Positions 37,644 to 47,700 of a stretch of DNA of 64,000 nucleotides are shown here, one piece after another; positions within the stretch are counted from its first letter, which is position 1; every line of letters starts with the position of its first letter. The DNA is from Thermoanaerobaculia bacterium (GTDB lineage: Bacteria > Acidobacteriota > Thermoanaerobaculia > UBA5066). A program made the translations under genes and the position numbers. The DNA lies in contig JAJVIN010000001.1 in assembly GCA_022071945.1 (NCBI GenBank), positions 434,001 through 498,000 on the forward strand, given 5' to 3'. The notes under the pieces are model-generated. The model saw nothing but the letters and a program-made list of their open reading frames with translations. It did no database searches and was not told the DNA's origin.

Positions 37644-38159
37644 ATGAAACACGCGATCTTGTTCGCGGCTTTCGTCCTCCTGGGAACGCCGGCGGCGGCA
37701 GGCCAAGCGGAAGGCGAGTCCCTTCACCTGGCGCGCGAATGGGCAATCAACGTGGCTTCAGCAGCGCTTCGAGGCTCAGGCAGGGTCCTCTCCGTCAGCA
37801 CCTTCCTCCGGATCGTCGCGAGGCTGGTCCCGCAGTGGTTCCATCGCCGGCCTTCGTCTTCGGGCCGCTCTCGGGACGCCTCGTTCAGGGTCTCAGAGCC
37901 TCTCTCGTCGCCGGCCTCGACGGCCGAGGATGGTGAGGCCCGCCCGAGGGAAGAGGAGAAGGGGGGGCCCCTTCTCCTCTTGGGCGGCCTGCCCGAGCAG
38001 GGTTCGCCTCAGTCTGGACGGCCCGTTGTCGCCCGTCCCGGCGCGGTGGCGGGTGCATCCGTGGACAGGGCGCGCCCTGTCGCCGAACCCTTCACGGCCG
38101 TGTCCCACCAGATCCCGCCAGGCCCGAAGTACTTCTTCAAGAGAGTTGCCGTGTCGTAA
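37644..38159 (+). CDS. Doubtful small exported protein
   Basis: The frame begins with a good signal peptide (MKHAILFAAFVLLGTPAAAG) and a helical stretch (LHLAREWAINVASAALRGSG), but from residue about 70 it becomes low-complexity, runs through a large hairpin, and its last 50 codons overlap the cytochrome gene on the other strand. The 3' half is thus probably not real. It may be a short gene that lost its normal end by frameshift, or noise. Confidence 0.3.
   Translation: MKHAILFAAFVLLGTPAAAGQAEGESLHLAREWAINVASAALRGSGRVLSVSTFLRIVARLVPQWFHRRPSSSGRSRDASFRVSEPLSSPASTAEDGEARPREEEKGGPLLLLGGLPEQGSPQSGRPVVARPGAVAGASVDRARPVAEPFTAVSHQIPPGPKYFFKRVAVS
37951..37981. terminator. Strong hairpin before the cytochrome 3' end
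   Basis: A 14-bp perfect stem (37951-37964 with 37968-37981) with a GGG loop. It lies 28 bp beyond the stop of the minus-strand cytochrome gene, so a terminator for that gene is likely, although there is no T tract. Confidence 0.65.
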
Positions 38160-39802
38160 TCGCTGAGTTCATTCCACTTCGAGAAGTCGTCGTTCGTGAA
38201 CGCCGTCTCGAAATTGAGGGGGCGCCCCCCGTGGCAGCTCGCCGCGCAGGAACTCGGCATCCCGCCCTTCGCCTGGTAGGTCAGCGTTTTCTCCGGCGCG
38301 ATCGCCTCCATCGTGTGCGAGGTCTCGTCGTACGAGTAGTCACGCTTGGCAGTCCGCGGCATGTGGCAGCTGATGCAGTTGGACTGGCCCAGTGTCTTCT
38401 CTGGCGTGTAGGCGTGGAAAGTGTGCTTCCCGACGACAGCCGCGATTTCCGATCGGTTCTGCTCGGGCGCGCCCACCTGGGTGACCGTGAGTTCCTTGAA
38501 CGGGCCGTACCCGGCGTGGCACGAGAGGCAGAGCGTGTTGTTCGCCAAGCTCGTCGCGATCCCGTTCTTCCGCGTCACAGGAAGACCGCGCTGTCCGCTG
38601 TGAGGATTGTGGCAATCAGAGCAGGTCACGGTGGTGTGCGAGTTCGTGTAGTGGGCGCTGACCATGTGGGATTGGTACTGCTGCTCTCCCTTCGTCGGGG
38701 TCTTCCCGTCGGGCCAGCGGCCTGCCTCGTCGTGCAGGTAGTTGAAGGGGTCGTCGCCGATCTGGTACGGCTTGTCGGCCGTCTCGTTGTACGGGTAGTC
38801 GTGGAGACCGGCCGGGACGGAGAGCCCGCGGGTGTGGCACTGGGCGCAGAGCCAGACCTGTTGCTGTTTCGTCAAGGATGCCGGGTTGAGGATCTTCGAC
38901 TTGTCGCCTCCGCCGAGAATATGGAGGGATCCGGGACCATGGCATGACTCGCACGAGATTCCCAGGAACTGATTCGTGCCGTCCTGGTTCAAGTCGGCGT
39001 AATGTGGATCGTTCGGCGGGTAGAGGCCGACGGTCGGGGCCTTGCCCCACCACTCACCAGTCGCCGTTTTCCCTACCCTGTAGCCCGTGACGTGGCAGCC
39101 GATGCACGCCTTGGTCCAGTTGCGGCCGATGGCGGCGACTTGGGCCGCCGTCATCCCGGGCACGATTCTCGGGGTGCCGTCCCCCGCCCACCACTTGTCG
39201 GCGTTGTAGAGGGCGTACTCGCGGTAGCGGGGCGAATACGCGAACGGCAGCATGTAGATTGATGTGGAGAGTCCCCCCGGTCCGTCGACGGCGGGGATGC
39301 GCACCATCAGGCGCTGCTGGTAGAACCCCCCTTGCTTGATCCCAACCTTGTAGGTGATCGCGCCGATCGTCACCCGGTAGGGATAGGCCTCGCCAGGAAC
39401 GAAGCCGAGGACCGGCGCGTTCGGCTTGTAAGGATTGAACGCCGAGGAGATCTTGTTGAAGTCGAGGCCCTCCTTGAAGTCGTCGATGCCGTTCCGATTC
39501 CCGTCGAATACGATCCCCTTGTCGGGCTGCATCGAGCCGGAGTCGTCTGGCACGATGGCGTGCATCGTGGCGTGGAGGCTCGTGCGCCAGGTCGAATAGG
39601 AACGGTGGCAGGCGATGCATGCTTCCGGGCCGACGAACATCGCTGTCTCGGCAGCCTGCGGGGCCATCCGGCTTTTCACGAGAGTCACCACTTTCGCCCG
39701 CTCCCTCGCGGGAACGAGCCCCCCGTTCTCCGCGCCCGCCGCCGGAAACGACAGCGCTGCCACGGCGAGCATTCCCCCCACGATCGTCTTCATCGTAGTC
39801 AT
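38009..39802 (-). CDS. Secreted multihaem cytochrome c
   Basis: A 597-residue exported protein with signal peptide (MTTMKTIVGGMLAVAALSFPA). Seven CXXCH haem sites occur in order: CIACH, CIGCH, CESCH, CAQCH, CSDCH, CLSCH and CISCH, plus a CAASCH (CX3CH) near the C-terminus that may bind an eighth haem. Additional His residues (SAHYTNSHTTVTC, HAYTPEKTLGQ) could be distal ligands. The layout resembles periplasmic multihaem electron-transfer proteins with a non-haem domain inserted between the first two sites. AAGGAGAGTTTG before the ATG at 39802 fixes the start. Redox partner or substrate cannot be told; no quinol oxidase gene is adjacent. Confidence 0.92.
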   Translation of the reverse strand: MTTMKTIVGGMLAVAALSFPAAGAENGGLVPARERAKVVTLVKSRMAPQAAETAMFVGPEACIACHRSYSTWRTSLHATMHAIVPDDSGSMQPDKGIVFDGNRNGIDDFKEGLDFNKISSAFNPYKPNAPVLGFVPGEAYPYRVTIGAITYKVGIKQGGFYQQRLMVRIPAVDGPGGLSTSIYMLPFAYSPRYREYALYNADKWWAGDGTPRIVPGMTAAQVAAIGRNWTKACIGCHVTGYRVGKTATGEWWGKAPTVGLYPPNDPHYADLNQDGTNQFLGISCESCHGPGSLHILGGGDKSKILNPASLTKQQQVWLCAQCHTRGLSVPAGLHDYPYNETADKPYQIGDDPFNYLHDEAGRWPDGKTPTKGEQQYQSHMVSAHYTNSHTTVTCSDCHNPHSGQRGLPVTRKNGIATSLANNTLCLSCHAGYGPFKELTVTQVGAPEQNRSEIAAVVGKHTFHAYTPEKTLGQSNCISCHMPRTAKRDYSYDETSHTMEAIAPEKTLTYQAKGGMPSSCAASCHGGRPLNFETAFTNDDFSKWNELSDYDTATLLKKYFGPGGIWWDTAVKGSATGRALSTDAPATAPGRATTGRPD

Positions 39803-40889
39803 CAAACTCTCCTTCCTCGAGGGCGTCTTCGTTTCGTTTTGTCCGCTCGCGCAGACGCCCACACGGGCGCGGAGGCGGCGGTCTCAGCTGGACGGCGGTG
39901 GGGCGTCTTCCTGATCGGGCGCGACGGAGAAAGCGCCGCTGTCGACGGCCCTCTCGAGTCCTCTGTGGCCGCAACAATCGTATCGGCATCTCCCGGGCCG
40001 GAACCTGAAGTCCCCCTGAAGATCTCTTCAGGTAAGACCCGGACTCGACGCGAGGCTGCTCGGAGGCTCTCGGGCGGAAACGCCGGCTCGCCATGGGCGG
40101 CCGGCCGAGACGTCCAGGGAATCGAGCATCTGGGTTCTCGTGTTGCCCTCGATCGAGAACAGCGTGCGGGGTCCGGAATGCCTTCCACGGAGCTCTCGAG
40201 GGCGTCGAGGTAGAGCTGCTCCCGCGTTTCCGGGTGGAGGGGGTGATCCAGCGCGAGGGTCTCGCTCGCCTGGGCTCTCGGTTCCGAGCGCCCGAGTGCA
40301 CCCCGGCCGAACGCGTGCGGGTCGATCGCTAATCGATGTCCGTTCCTGGCCCGTCCGTGTCCAGCTCGCCTTCTCCCTCCTGGCGGTCGAGGCCGAGGAG
40401 CTTCACGAAGGCCTCCTGACACTTCCCCGTCATCCTCTCCGATGCGGACTTGCCTTCCGATCTGAGGCTTTTGGCCCTGGACCGCTTCCGCGATCGGGGA
40501 AGCGGGCCTCAGCCTCTTCCTGTCTCATCCGAGGGCCTGCAGGTGCTCGATCACGGGACGGATCGGATCGGCTCACATCTCGTGCATCAACGAAACGAGG
40601 ACGGCCGGAGCGCGGTCGTGTGAGAGGCTTTCTTCCAGCCGTATTGCGGCGATTTCCGTGGCGGCGGCTGGATCCGTCTCGAAGAGAGCCTCGAGAGCTG
40701 TCGACGCGGCGCTGAGATCCGGCATGGTCCGGCAGAGGTCAGCGAGAGCTCGGAGGCCGTCTGGTCCGAGCGGCTTGAAGAGTTCGAAGAGCTCTTGCTC
40801 GTCGATTCACCCGAAGCAGCCGGTCTTCAGCGCGAAGACCAGCGGCTTCGGGGCCCCGGACGCTGACGCCGCGGTCCGGAGATCACCCC
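39803..40889 (-). pseudogene. 1.1-kb stretch of decayed coding fragments
   Basis: No intact gene fits here. Coding-like pieces occur on the minus strand in different frames: ELFELFKPLGPDGLRALADL to VLVSLMHEM (40576-40806, no start codon), KSASERMTGKCQEAFVKLLG (about 40330-40450), ETLALDHPLHPETREQLYLD (about 40200-40290), and in a third frame RTLFSIEGNTRTQMLDSLDV (about 40090-40180). The pattern fits one or more genes broken by frameshifts. The plus strand also gives open frames here, so the assignment is uncertain, and the parent family is unknown to me. Confidence 0.4.
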
Positions 40890-41963
40890 CTACGGGTAGA
40901 CTCGCTCGGCCTTCGTGATGATCCCGTCGACGAACTCCTGGGTGTAGACCTTCCACTTTCCCGTGGTCCTCAGAAAGCCGATCAAGTACATGTGGTTTCC
41001 CTTTCCCTTGATCTTCAGGTCGTACCCGTTGCGTCCGATCATGTTCGAGTAGCCACGGCCATAGACGAAGAACGACCCCGTTCCCGGGTTGAGGTTGGAA
41101 AAGTCCCCCTTGGTGACTCCGGTCTGCTGGCCGGCGACTTGCTTGGCGAGCTTTGTTCCGTCCGAAAAGGGATTGGGGACTTCCGGAATGCTGGGAGCGA
41201 CGTGCGCCGCCATCACCCGGCCCAGTTCCTTGATGCAGAAGACGCACCCGGTGAACTGGGTCGTGATCATGACGTTTGCGCCGCCGAGCTCGGTTCCCCG
41301 TATCGCGGCGAACGACCCGCTGTCCTCGTTCGTGCCCCGGCCAGGCACCCTCGTCCAGTGAACTGCTGGAACGCTGGCCGCATTGAACGCATATCCCCGG
41401 CTCCCCCCCGGCTGGATGATGTAGCGGTCCTTGTCAGGCTCGAAGTCGAACTGGAACCCGACGACGTTCTGATCCTGGGTGAGGTCGTTCCTCGTGGAGC
41501 CACCGATGAAGATCTTGTTGCGGTGCAGGAAGGCCTTCGTATGCAGGGTGAGGCCATTGTCGAAGACCCACTTCAGGGCCGCCACGCCTCCCGTCGTCTT
41601 CTCTGAGACGATCCAGGCCTTCTCCATCGTCCGCTTGTAGTCGTAGCGGAGATCTCCGGCGGGAGTGAATTTCGCCTTTTCAGCCCGCTCGTGGTTGCCC
41701 ATCGCCTCCCAGAGAAGGTGAATGGCGCGTCTCACGGCCCGGTGACCCTCCGGACCTGAATGGTGCACCTTGGACATGGACATTCCCTTCGAGAACACCT
41801 TGACATCCTTCTTTGAAGATCCTTCCGGCAGCCTGGTATTCACGAACTTCCTGACGAAAGTGGAAACAGGTCCGCGGATCTGGGTGCCAACCAGGGTGCA
41901 GTTGGCGATGAAGTCGAGAGTGTCGTCGATGCGTTGCCGGTCGTCTTTCCCGAACATTGGCAT
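40890..41963 (-). CDS. Unknown protein with a possible CheD/CNF-like cysteine-deamidase motif
   Basis: A 357-residue protein without signal peptide. The ATG at 41963 follows AAGGAGG at six bases; the frame is open to 42080 but has no other ribosome site. The N-terminal part is helical (RQRIDDTLDFIANCTLVG, AVRRAIHLLWEAM). Residues 238-258 read TGCVFCIKELGRVMAAHVAP. A G-C-x2-C...H-x2-P pattern like this occurs in CheD (GSCVAVCL...HFMLP), and CNF-type toxins also use a Cys-His pair about 15 residues apart; C240 and H254 would be the pair here. The assignment is speculative. The end is a small beta part (YLIGFLRTTGKWKVY). It is divergent from a C39-like gene. Confidence 0.6.
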   Translation of the reverse strand: MPMFGKDDRQRIDDTLDFIANCTLVGTQIRGPVSTFVRKFVNTRLPEGSSKKDVKVFSKGMSMSKVHHSGPEGHRAVRRAIHLLWEAMGNHERAEKAKFTPAGDLRYDYKRTMEKAWIVSEKTTGGVAALKWVFDNGLTLHTKAFLHRNKIFIGGSTRNDLTQDQNVVGFQFDFEPDKDRYIIQPGGSRGYAFNAASVPAVHWTRVPGRGTNEDSGSFAAIRGTELGGANVMITTQFTGCVFCIKELGRVMAAHVAPSIPEVPNPFSDGTKLAKQVAGQQTGVTKGDFSNLNPGTGSFFVYGRGYSNMIGRNGYDLKIKGKGNHMYLIGFLRTTGKWKVYTQEFVDGIITKAERVYP

Positions 41964-42447
41964 GGGCCCCTCCTTCGGCGGTTTCGCCATGTGGAGGCCG
42001 AGCTGTTCCGGAAGAGTCAGAACCGGCAGCGTATGAAGACCCGCCAGCCTCACCCCGGCAGGGCCAGACCGGAAGGTCACCCGTGAAAGTCGCGCTCCAG
42101 CCTTCCAGTTCCCGGAGGCGCGGTCCTCAGATCTCTGCTACCCGTGGGGTAGCCAGCCTTCTCCTATGGACGTAATCATACTCCGCGGGGACGCGCCAGG
42201 ATCTCGGAAACGGGAGAGATTCCCGTGGCCGCCCGTTCCGGGCGGGAGTTCGGTCCCGCCCCACCTCCTGCCCCGGCTGGGGGGATCCAGATGACCATCG
42301 TTCCAGAGGACGGGTGGCGACTCCGGAAAGAGTCTCGGAAAGCCCAGCTCCCATGGGAAAAAGCAAGTCGCGGGCCGCTCGCGGACGTATATTGAGGGAA
42401 AGCGCTGTCGTCATTCGGTGTTCAACCTGCCCCCACGGAGGTGCTCC
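41964..42447. other. 484-bp divergent gap
   Basis: Separates two divergent genes. It holds both ribosome binding sites (AAGGAGG on the minus strand; GGAGG before 42448) and an AT-richer segment near 42390 (CGTATATTGAGG) that could be a -10 region for the plus-strand gene. No repeat or gene seen. Confidence 0.5.
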
Positions 42448-43101
42448 ATGCTTCAGAACGACGTCGCTCCCCGGGCGGCTCCCGTGCCGCAGCTCTACTG
42501 GCAGGACTGCGGCGCGGCCTGCCTCCTTCGAGCAGCCCTCGCCATCCTCGGCTCGGGAACCAGAATCAGACACGACCCCTATTTCGAACCCGCGTGGACG
42601 GACGCATTCGGGGCGAACATCCACGACCAGCCCCTTGTGGACTCCGAAGCATGGGAAACGGTGATCTACCAGTGGACGAGTTCCGGCACGACCCCCCGCC
42701 CCCCGCACCCCGACCCGGATCGCTGGGGCGTCAACCTTCCTTCCTATATCGTTGACTGTGCTCATCATCTCGGCCTGCACACCAGAGTCACGTCCAACAA
42801 CCTGGCCGTCACGACACTGATGCTCCGGATCCGCCTGAGCAACGAGGTGGGCCGTTTGGATGCTCGTGGAATGCAGAATCTCTGGTTCAAGCACTCGAGC
42901 AACGTTCTTTCGGGAAGCGATCGCGAACTCAAGGTCTACATCACCCACCCCGTCTATAGCGGGGTGATGCACTACATGATGACGTCGCCCGGGGGGCTGA
43001 CCTTCGACCCCGCCACGGCAAGGACCTACCCCTCGATCGAGGCCGCCAAGAGCGCGACGCACTATCACGGGGCCGGGATCTCCGTCATCGTCAGCAGTTA
43101 G
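42448..43101 (+). CDS. C39-like cysteine-peptidase-fold protein
   Basis: A 217-residue protein without signal peptide. The N-terminal QLYWQDCGAACLLRAAL resembles the active-site region of C39 peptidases, where a Gln precedes the catalytic Cys; here Q15 and C21. A candidate His (H175 in GVMHYMM) and Asp (D187 in LTFDP) follow at the C-terminal end, in the order of the papain fold. No transporter domain is attached, so it is not a bacteriocin-exporting ABC protein. GGAGG seven bases before the ATG at 42448 sets the start. It faces the cysteine-motif protein at 40890-41963 across a shared gap. Function unknown; immunity, effector or maturation roles are all possible. Confidence 0.6.
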   Translation: MLQNDVAPRAAPVPQLYWQDCGAACLLRAALAILGSGTRIRHDPYFEPAWTDAFGANIHDQPLVDSEAWETVIYQWTSSGTTPRPPHPDPDRWGVNLPSYIVDCAHHLGLHTRVTSNNLAVTTLMLRIRLSNEVGRLDARGMQNLWFKHSSNVLSGSDRELKVYITHPVYSGVMHYMMTSPGGLTFDPATARTYPSIEAAKSATHYHGAGISVIVSS

Positions 43102-43259
43102 GCCGGCCCCTCCCGCCGAGAGCTCGGGGCCGTGTACCGGTATCGCCAACTCCAGGAGCTTTCGGCCATTCGGGCCGCCTGCGAATCCGGCTGCTCCCCC
43201 CGCGAGCGGCTGGCCCGCGAGCAGGGTGCGAGAGGCCCGCGGGAATCGGTCATTCGCGG

Positions 43260-43937
43260 TCAGGCCGGCGGGACATCGACCACGCGCTTTTCGATCTCGA
43301 GTTCCTTTCCCGGCGGCACGAGCAAGTGCCCAACCCGTGTGCGGAAGAAGTCCTTGACGGCCGCCCAGTCGGCCGAGCCCTCACCGGGGAGCATGGCCTC
43401 CCGCTCGGCGTCGTTGAAGTACGTCAGAGCACGCAGGAGCAGCGAGTCGTTGATCTCCTGCCGGTAGACGCGCCGGATTGCCGAGAGGCACTCGGAGATC
43501 CCGAGTCCGTTCTGGCGCAGCAGGACATAGACATCAAAGAAGTCTCTCCGGGCCCCCCTGTCCAGGATCGCGTGAAGCTTCGTCGCCAGTAGTCCGGTGA
43601 CCGTGAGGGCCTGGCCCTCCGAAAACGGGGAAAGGAACTCGAGGAGGAAGACCGAGACGTCGATGCCCTCGAACGATAGATGTACGGTGTCGGGCAACCG
43701 CTCCTTGATCTCCACACGCCCCCGGCGTTCCAGCTGTGCAAGGAGATCCTCGATGTCGTTGGCGGCAGAGACTCCAAAGTCGACGTCACGGCTCGGCCGG
43801 TACGGGCAGAAACACCGCATGGCCTGGCCGCCAATGACGAACCAGTAGGTCGCGTCCGCCACGGCGCGCGCGACCTTCGCGGGCATCACGTCGACGGGGT
43901 GCCTCCGCGCCACTTCAGATTCCTCGAACGGCGGCAA
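43260..43937 (-). CDS. Nucleotidyltransferase-fold protein, AbiEii/AbiGii-toxin-like
   Basis: A 225-residue cytoplasmic protein of the nucleotidyltransferase superfamily. WFVIGGQAMRCF followed by RPSRDVDFGV gives the G-G...D-x-D metal site, and FEGIDVSVFLLEF the third strand. The helix GLLATKLHAILDRGARRDFFDVYVLL is typical of the AbiEii/MNT type. Such proteins serve as toxins that add nucleotides to tRNA or as regulators, usually beside an antitoxin gene. It overlaps the upstream gene by 23 bp, so they are translated together. No frameshift seen. Confidence 0.88.
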   Translation of the reverse strand: MPPFEESEVARRHPVDVMPAKVARAVADATYWFVIGGQAMRCFCPYRPSRDVDFGVSAANDIEDLLAQLERRGRVEIKERLPDTVHLSFEGIDVSVFLLEFLSPFSEGQALTVTGLLATKLHAILDRGARRDFFDVYVLLRQNGLGISECLSAIRRVYRQEINDSLLLRALTYFNDAEREAMLPGEGSADWAAVKDFFRTRVGHLLVPPGKELEIEKRVVDVPPA

Positions 43938-44427
43938 CGGCTTCGATCAGACCCCGGCTCTTCGCCCGGTAACCCCGCATGCGCAGGGCCTGAAACAGAG
44001 CCAGCCAGGGAAGCCCAGCGGCAAAGCTCATCGCCGGCACCGTCCCGTAGTTGAAGCAGTAAAACGCGATCTGATGACCCGGGATCTCCCCGGAAGGCTC
44101 CATGTTGTAGAGGGCCTCCTGTACGGGTCCCGGCAACTGCTCGAAACGGTATGTGGGCACCGGGAGAATCTCGAGGAGGTTGTAAACCGTGGCGCGGGAT
44201 GGCGTCTTCAGCTGCTCCGCGGCACAAAATCGAGACAGCCGCCGGAGAGTCTCTTCCATTCGTGGCCGGTCGTGACAGCTGAACTCCGTCGCGAGCCACC
44301 TGAGGATGCGGGAGTCGATCCGGGTCCGTCCCCGGTCGGCCCTCGGCCGGCGAGGAGACGTCGACTGGGGGCGTTCGAATCGGTCCCTGGCTTTGTCGAT
44401 GCTGCTCTGAAGATTAAAGATCGACAT
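43915..44427 (-). CDS. Partner of the nucleotidyltransferase (candidate antitoxin)
   Basis: A 170-residue protein. The ATG at 44427 is chosen because a TATAAT box lies ten bases upstream; the frame remains open further up but crosses that promoter. The first 55 residues are Arg-rich; then come SRILRWLATEF and a compact C-terminal domain with YRFEQLPGPVQEALYNM, PGHQIAFYCFNYGTVPAMSF and AAGLPWLALFQALRMRGYRA. I recall similar proteins beside nucleotidyltransferases but no studied member. Its position ahead of the toxin-like gene, with overlap, suggests an antitoxin or activator. Confidence 0.75.
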   Translation of the reverse strand: MSIFNLQSSIDKARDRFERPQSTSPRRPRADRGRTRIDSRILRWLATEFSCHDRPRMEETLRRLSRFCAAEQLKTPSRATVYNLLEILPVPTYRFEQLPGPVQEALYNMEPSGEIPGHQIAFYCFNYGTVPAMSFAAGLPWLALFQALRMRGYRAKSRGLIEAVAAVRGI

Positions 44428-44475
44428 CTGAAAGATAATTATAGACAGACTCGTGAGGTTCGCCGGACGATGGAA
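44428..44475 (-). promoter_or_regulatory. AT-rich promoter of the nucleotidyltransferase module
   Basis: TATAAT on the minus strand (44438-44443) lies ten bases before the ATG, so the transcript would start only a few bases before it and be nearly leaderless. The AT-richness of about 40 bp stands out. No good -35 hexamer is seen. Confidence 0.5.
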
Positions 44476-44736
44476 CCGGAAGGCGTAGAGGGACCTCGTC
44501 ACCGACCTGGGCTCGTTGTCCCGCATGTACGAACTCGTCGTCGCGCCGCCCCGCAGGGAAGGACGCGGGCACCAGGTCCCGGCGCTCGGAAGATCGGCTA
44601 CGCTGAGAGTGTGACTCCAAGAAGGCCACACGGAACCCCTGACCCGCCTACGCAGCTCCTGCCGGGCGGTCCGGACCGGCGCCTGGAGAGTCCGGGGAAC
44701 ACCGCGGGCGAGCTGCCGGTGCGGGGTGTGCTGGAC

Positions 44737-47700
44737 ATGAAACCGGGGTCGGTCTTTGGCCGCTACCGAGTTCGAGAGCTCCTGGGCTCGGGCGGCATGG
44801 GGCACGTCTTTCTCGCCTGGGACGAAACCCTCGCTCGCAACGTGGCCCTGAAACTCTTGCGTGAAACGGATCCCCAGGCGGTCGAGCGGCTTCTCGTCGA
44901 AGCCCGGGCGCAGGCGCGGCTGCGTCACGAGAACGTCTGCCAGATCTACGAAGCGGGAACGCAGGACGGCCTTCCCTTTGTGGCCATGCAGTTCGTGGAC
45001 GGGCAGCCCCTCGACCGCGTCGCCCACCGGTTGACGGTGGAAGAGAAAGTGAAGCTCGGCGTCAAGGTCGCCGAGGCGCTCCACGCGGCCCACCGCGAGG
45101 GCGTCATTCACCGCGACGTCAAACCCGCGAACATCCTCGTCGAAAAGCAGCCGGATGGGTCGCTCCGTCCCTATCTCGTCGACTTCGGCCTGGCGAGAGA
45201 AGGTGCGGGGACGAACCTCACGGTGACGGGTTTCGTCGTCGGGACCCCGCAGTACATGTCTCCGGAGCAGGCCCGGGGCGACAAGAGCGTCGATAGGAGG
45301 ACCGACATCTTCGGACTCGGCGTGACGCTCTTCGAGCTCCTGACCGGGCGGGCCCCATTCGAGGGCGCGACCGGAATGGACGTGATGATGAAGATCGTCT
45401 CGACCGACGCGCCCCCGGTGCGCAGGCTGGCTTCTTCACTCCCGGCGGATCTCGCCACGATCGTCGACAAGTGCCTGATGAGGGATCCGGGAGCCCGATA
45501 CGACTCCGCAAAGGCACTGGCCGAGGACCTCGAGTCCTTCCTCGCCGGAGACCCGATCTCCGCGCGTCCTCTCACGCTCTTGCAGCACGCCGTTCGTTTC
45601 CGGCGGCGTCACCGGTCGGCAGTGGCGGTGGGGTCCTTGGCCCTCGTCCTTCTTCTCGCTGTCGTCTCGGCGTGGACGTGGTCCGCGATGGCGAGCCGCC
45701 GCCGAATCGCCATCGCCCGGACATTCGCACAGGAAGCCGAGCGGATCGAGACCGCGCTGCGGATGGCGTATCTCTTGCCCCTGCACGACACCACCCGCGC
45801 GAAGGCCGAAACCCGGAACCGGATGGAGCGGGTCGCGGAGGCCATGCGTGAGCTGGGACGTGACGGCCGCGGCCCGGGAGCTTTCGCCCTTGGCCGAGGC
45901 CATCTGGCTCTTCGCGATTTCGAGAAGGCACGGTCGCTCCTGGAGGACGCCTGGAAGGCGGGATACCAGGAACCCGAGGTGGCTCATGCCCTTGGAGAGG
46001 TGTCGGGGCGCCTGTACGAGCGGGCGCGTGAGAACGCCCGCCGGATCGAGAACAAGGAGGCTCGAGAGACACGCCTTCTGGCGGTGGAGCGGGATCTTCG
46101 CGACCCGGCGCTCGAGTGGCTGAGGAAGGGGCGATCTGGACCCACGAGCGCCGCGCTCTACACGCAAGCGTTCCTCGCCTCGGTTGCTGGCGACATCGCT
46201 CGCGCCGAGGCGAGCGCGAGGAAGGCGTTTCAGGCGGATCCCGGGCACTTCGAGGCGATCCGCCTGACTGGCGAGATGGCGCTTCTGGATGCGGTGGATC
46301 TGCAGCGCCGCGGAGAGACCGCCCGCGCGTCAGAGCGGTTCGCACAGGCTTCCGAGACGCTCGAGAAGGCCATCGACACGGCTCGGAGCGATCCCGCCAG
46401 TTACGAGGCGGCCGCCCGCCTGAGGCTGGAGGAAGCCGTCGCCGCGTACCAGGGCGGCCGCTCTCCAGAAGCCTCGATCGAGAAGGGCCTCGCAGCCTGC
46501 ACCGCGGCCCGGACCGCGGATCCCGAGAGCCCGTGGGCACCAGAGATCGAAGCCTGGCTCCTCTTCTGGCTCGCCGACTACAAGTCATCGCGAGGATCGG
46601 ACCCTCGCCCCACGCTCGACGAGGCCCGAAAGCGCGCGGACGAGGCCATTCGCCTGCTGCCGCCGCACCCGGAGATCTGGAGCGTTCGTGGACAGCTGGG
46701 CTGGGTCGCCGCCAAGTGGCATGTGACTCATTCGGAGGATCCGCGAGACGGGATAGAGGCCTCGATAGCCGACTTCAAACGCGCGCTCGAGATCGACCCC
46801 ACCTTCGCGCCCGCCTACGGCAATATCGGAAACGTCCTTCTGCGACGAGCCGAATGGGAGCGCGATCGAGGCATCGACTCGAGACCCACCCTGGCCCGCG
46901 CGGTGGACTCCTACACACAGGGGATCGCCCGCAGTCCCAAGGTCGCCTCCTTGCGCTTGAACCTCTCCGCGGCGTACTTCCGCCAGGCCTACGCGGAGCG
47001 ATCGGCGGGCGGAGATCCCCGTCCGCACTTCGAAAACGCCATTCGCGCGGCGGTAGGAGCCCAGGAACTCAATCCAGCCCACTACATCGGTCCGTTCTCG
47101 GAGGGGAATGGCACCTCCGGACTCGCCGAGGAAGCGATCCAGCGGGGAGAAGACCCCACGGCGCTGGTCGAGAAGACCGTCGCGGCGTATGACAGGTCGA
47201 TTGCTCTGAAGAAGGACTTCGCGAATGCGTACGCCAACAAGACCATGGCCCTCAACGTGGCAGCGGTCTGGAGGCTGGCGGCGGGACAGGATGTGAGCCG
47301 GGCGCTCGAGGAGGCCCAGCAGCCCGCGCTCCGGGCGGTCGAACTGAAACCAGATCTGGCCGAAAGCTACACCGCCGTGGCGGAATCCCGCTCTCTTCTG
47401 GCTTTTCAGCTTTCCCGAGACGGCAAGCCCACGGGAACCGCCTGGAACTGGGCCTGGGAGATCCTCGAAAAGGGTTCCGCCGTCTCACCGAGGAACGCCG
47501 AACTCGAACGGGCAAGGGCCCGGTGCAGCCTGCGCGCGTTGGAGGACGGGTTCAGGACCCGAAGACCGGACGCCGCTCTTCTCTTCCGGGCGCGGTCTGC
47601 CCTGGAGAAGGCCACCTCGCTTTCGCCGGACGACGTGGAGGCGAAGATCTTGGCCATCCGCCTCGCCCGGGTCGAGGCGCAACTCCGGCTCTCGCGACAG

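Noticed and set aside
39332-40213. Plus-strand open frame of about 290 codons
   Set aside because: Overlaps the cytochrome 5' half in antisense and has no domain or ribosome site.
44074-44736. Upstream extension of the Ser/Thr kinase frame
   Set aside because: It is antisense to the nucleotidyltransferase partner gene and lacks kinase similarity; only the last part (from a GTG at 44611) could be real.
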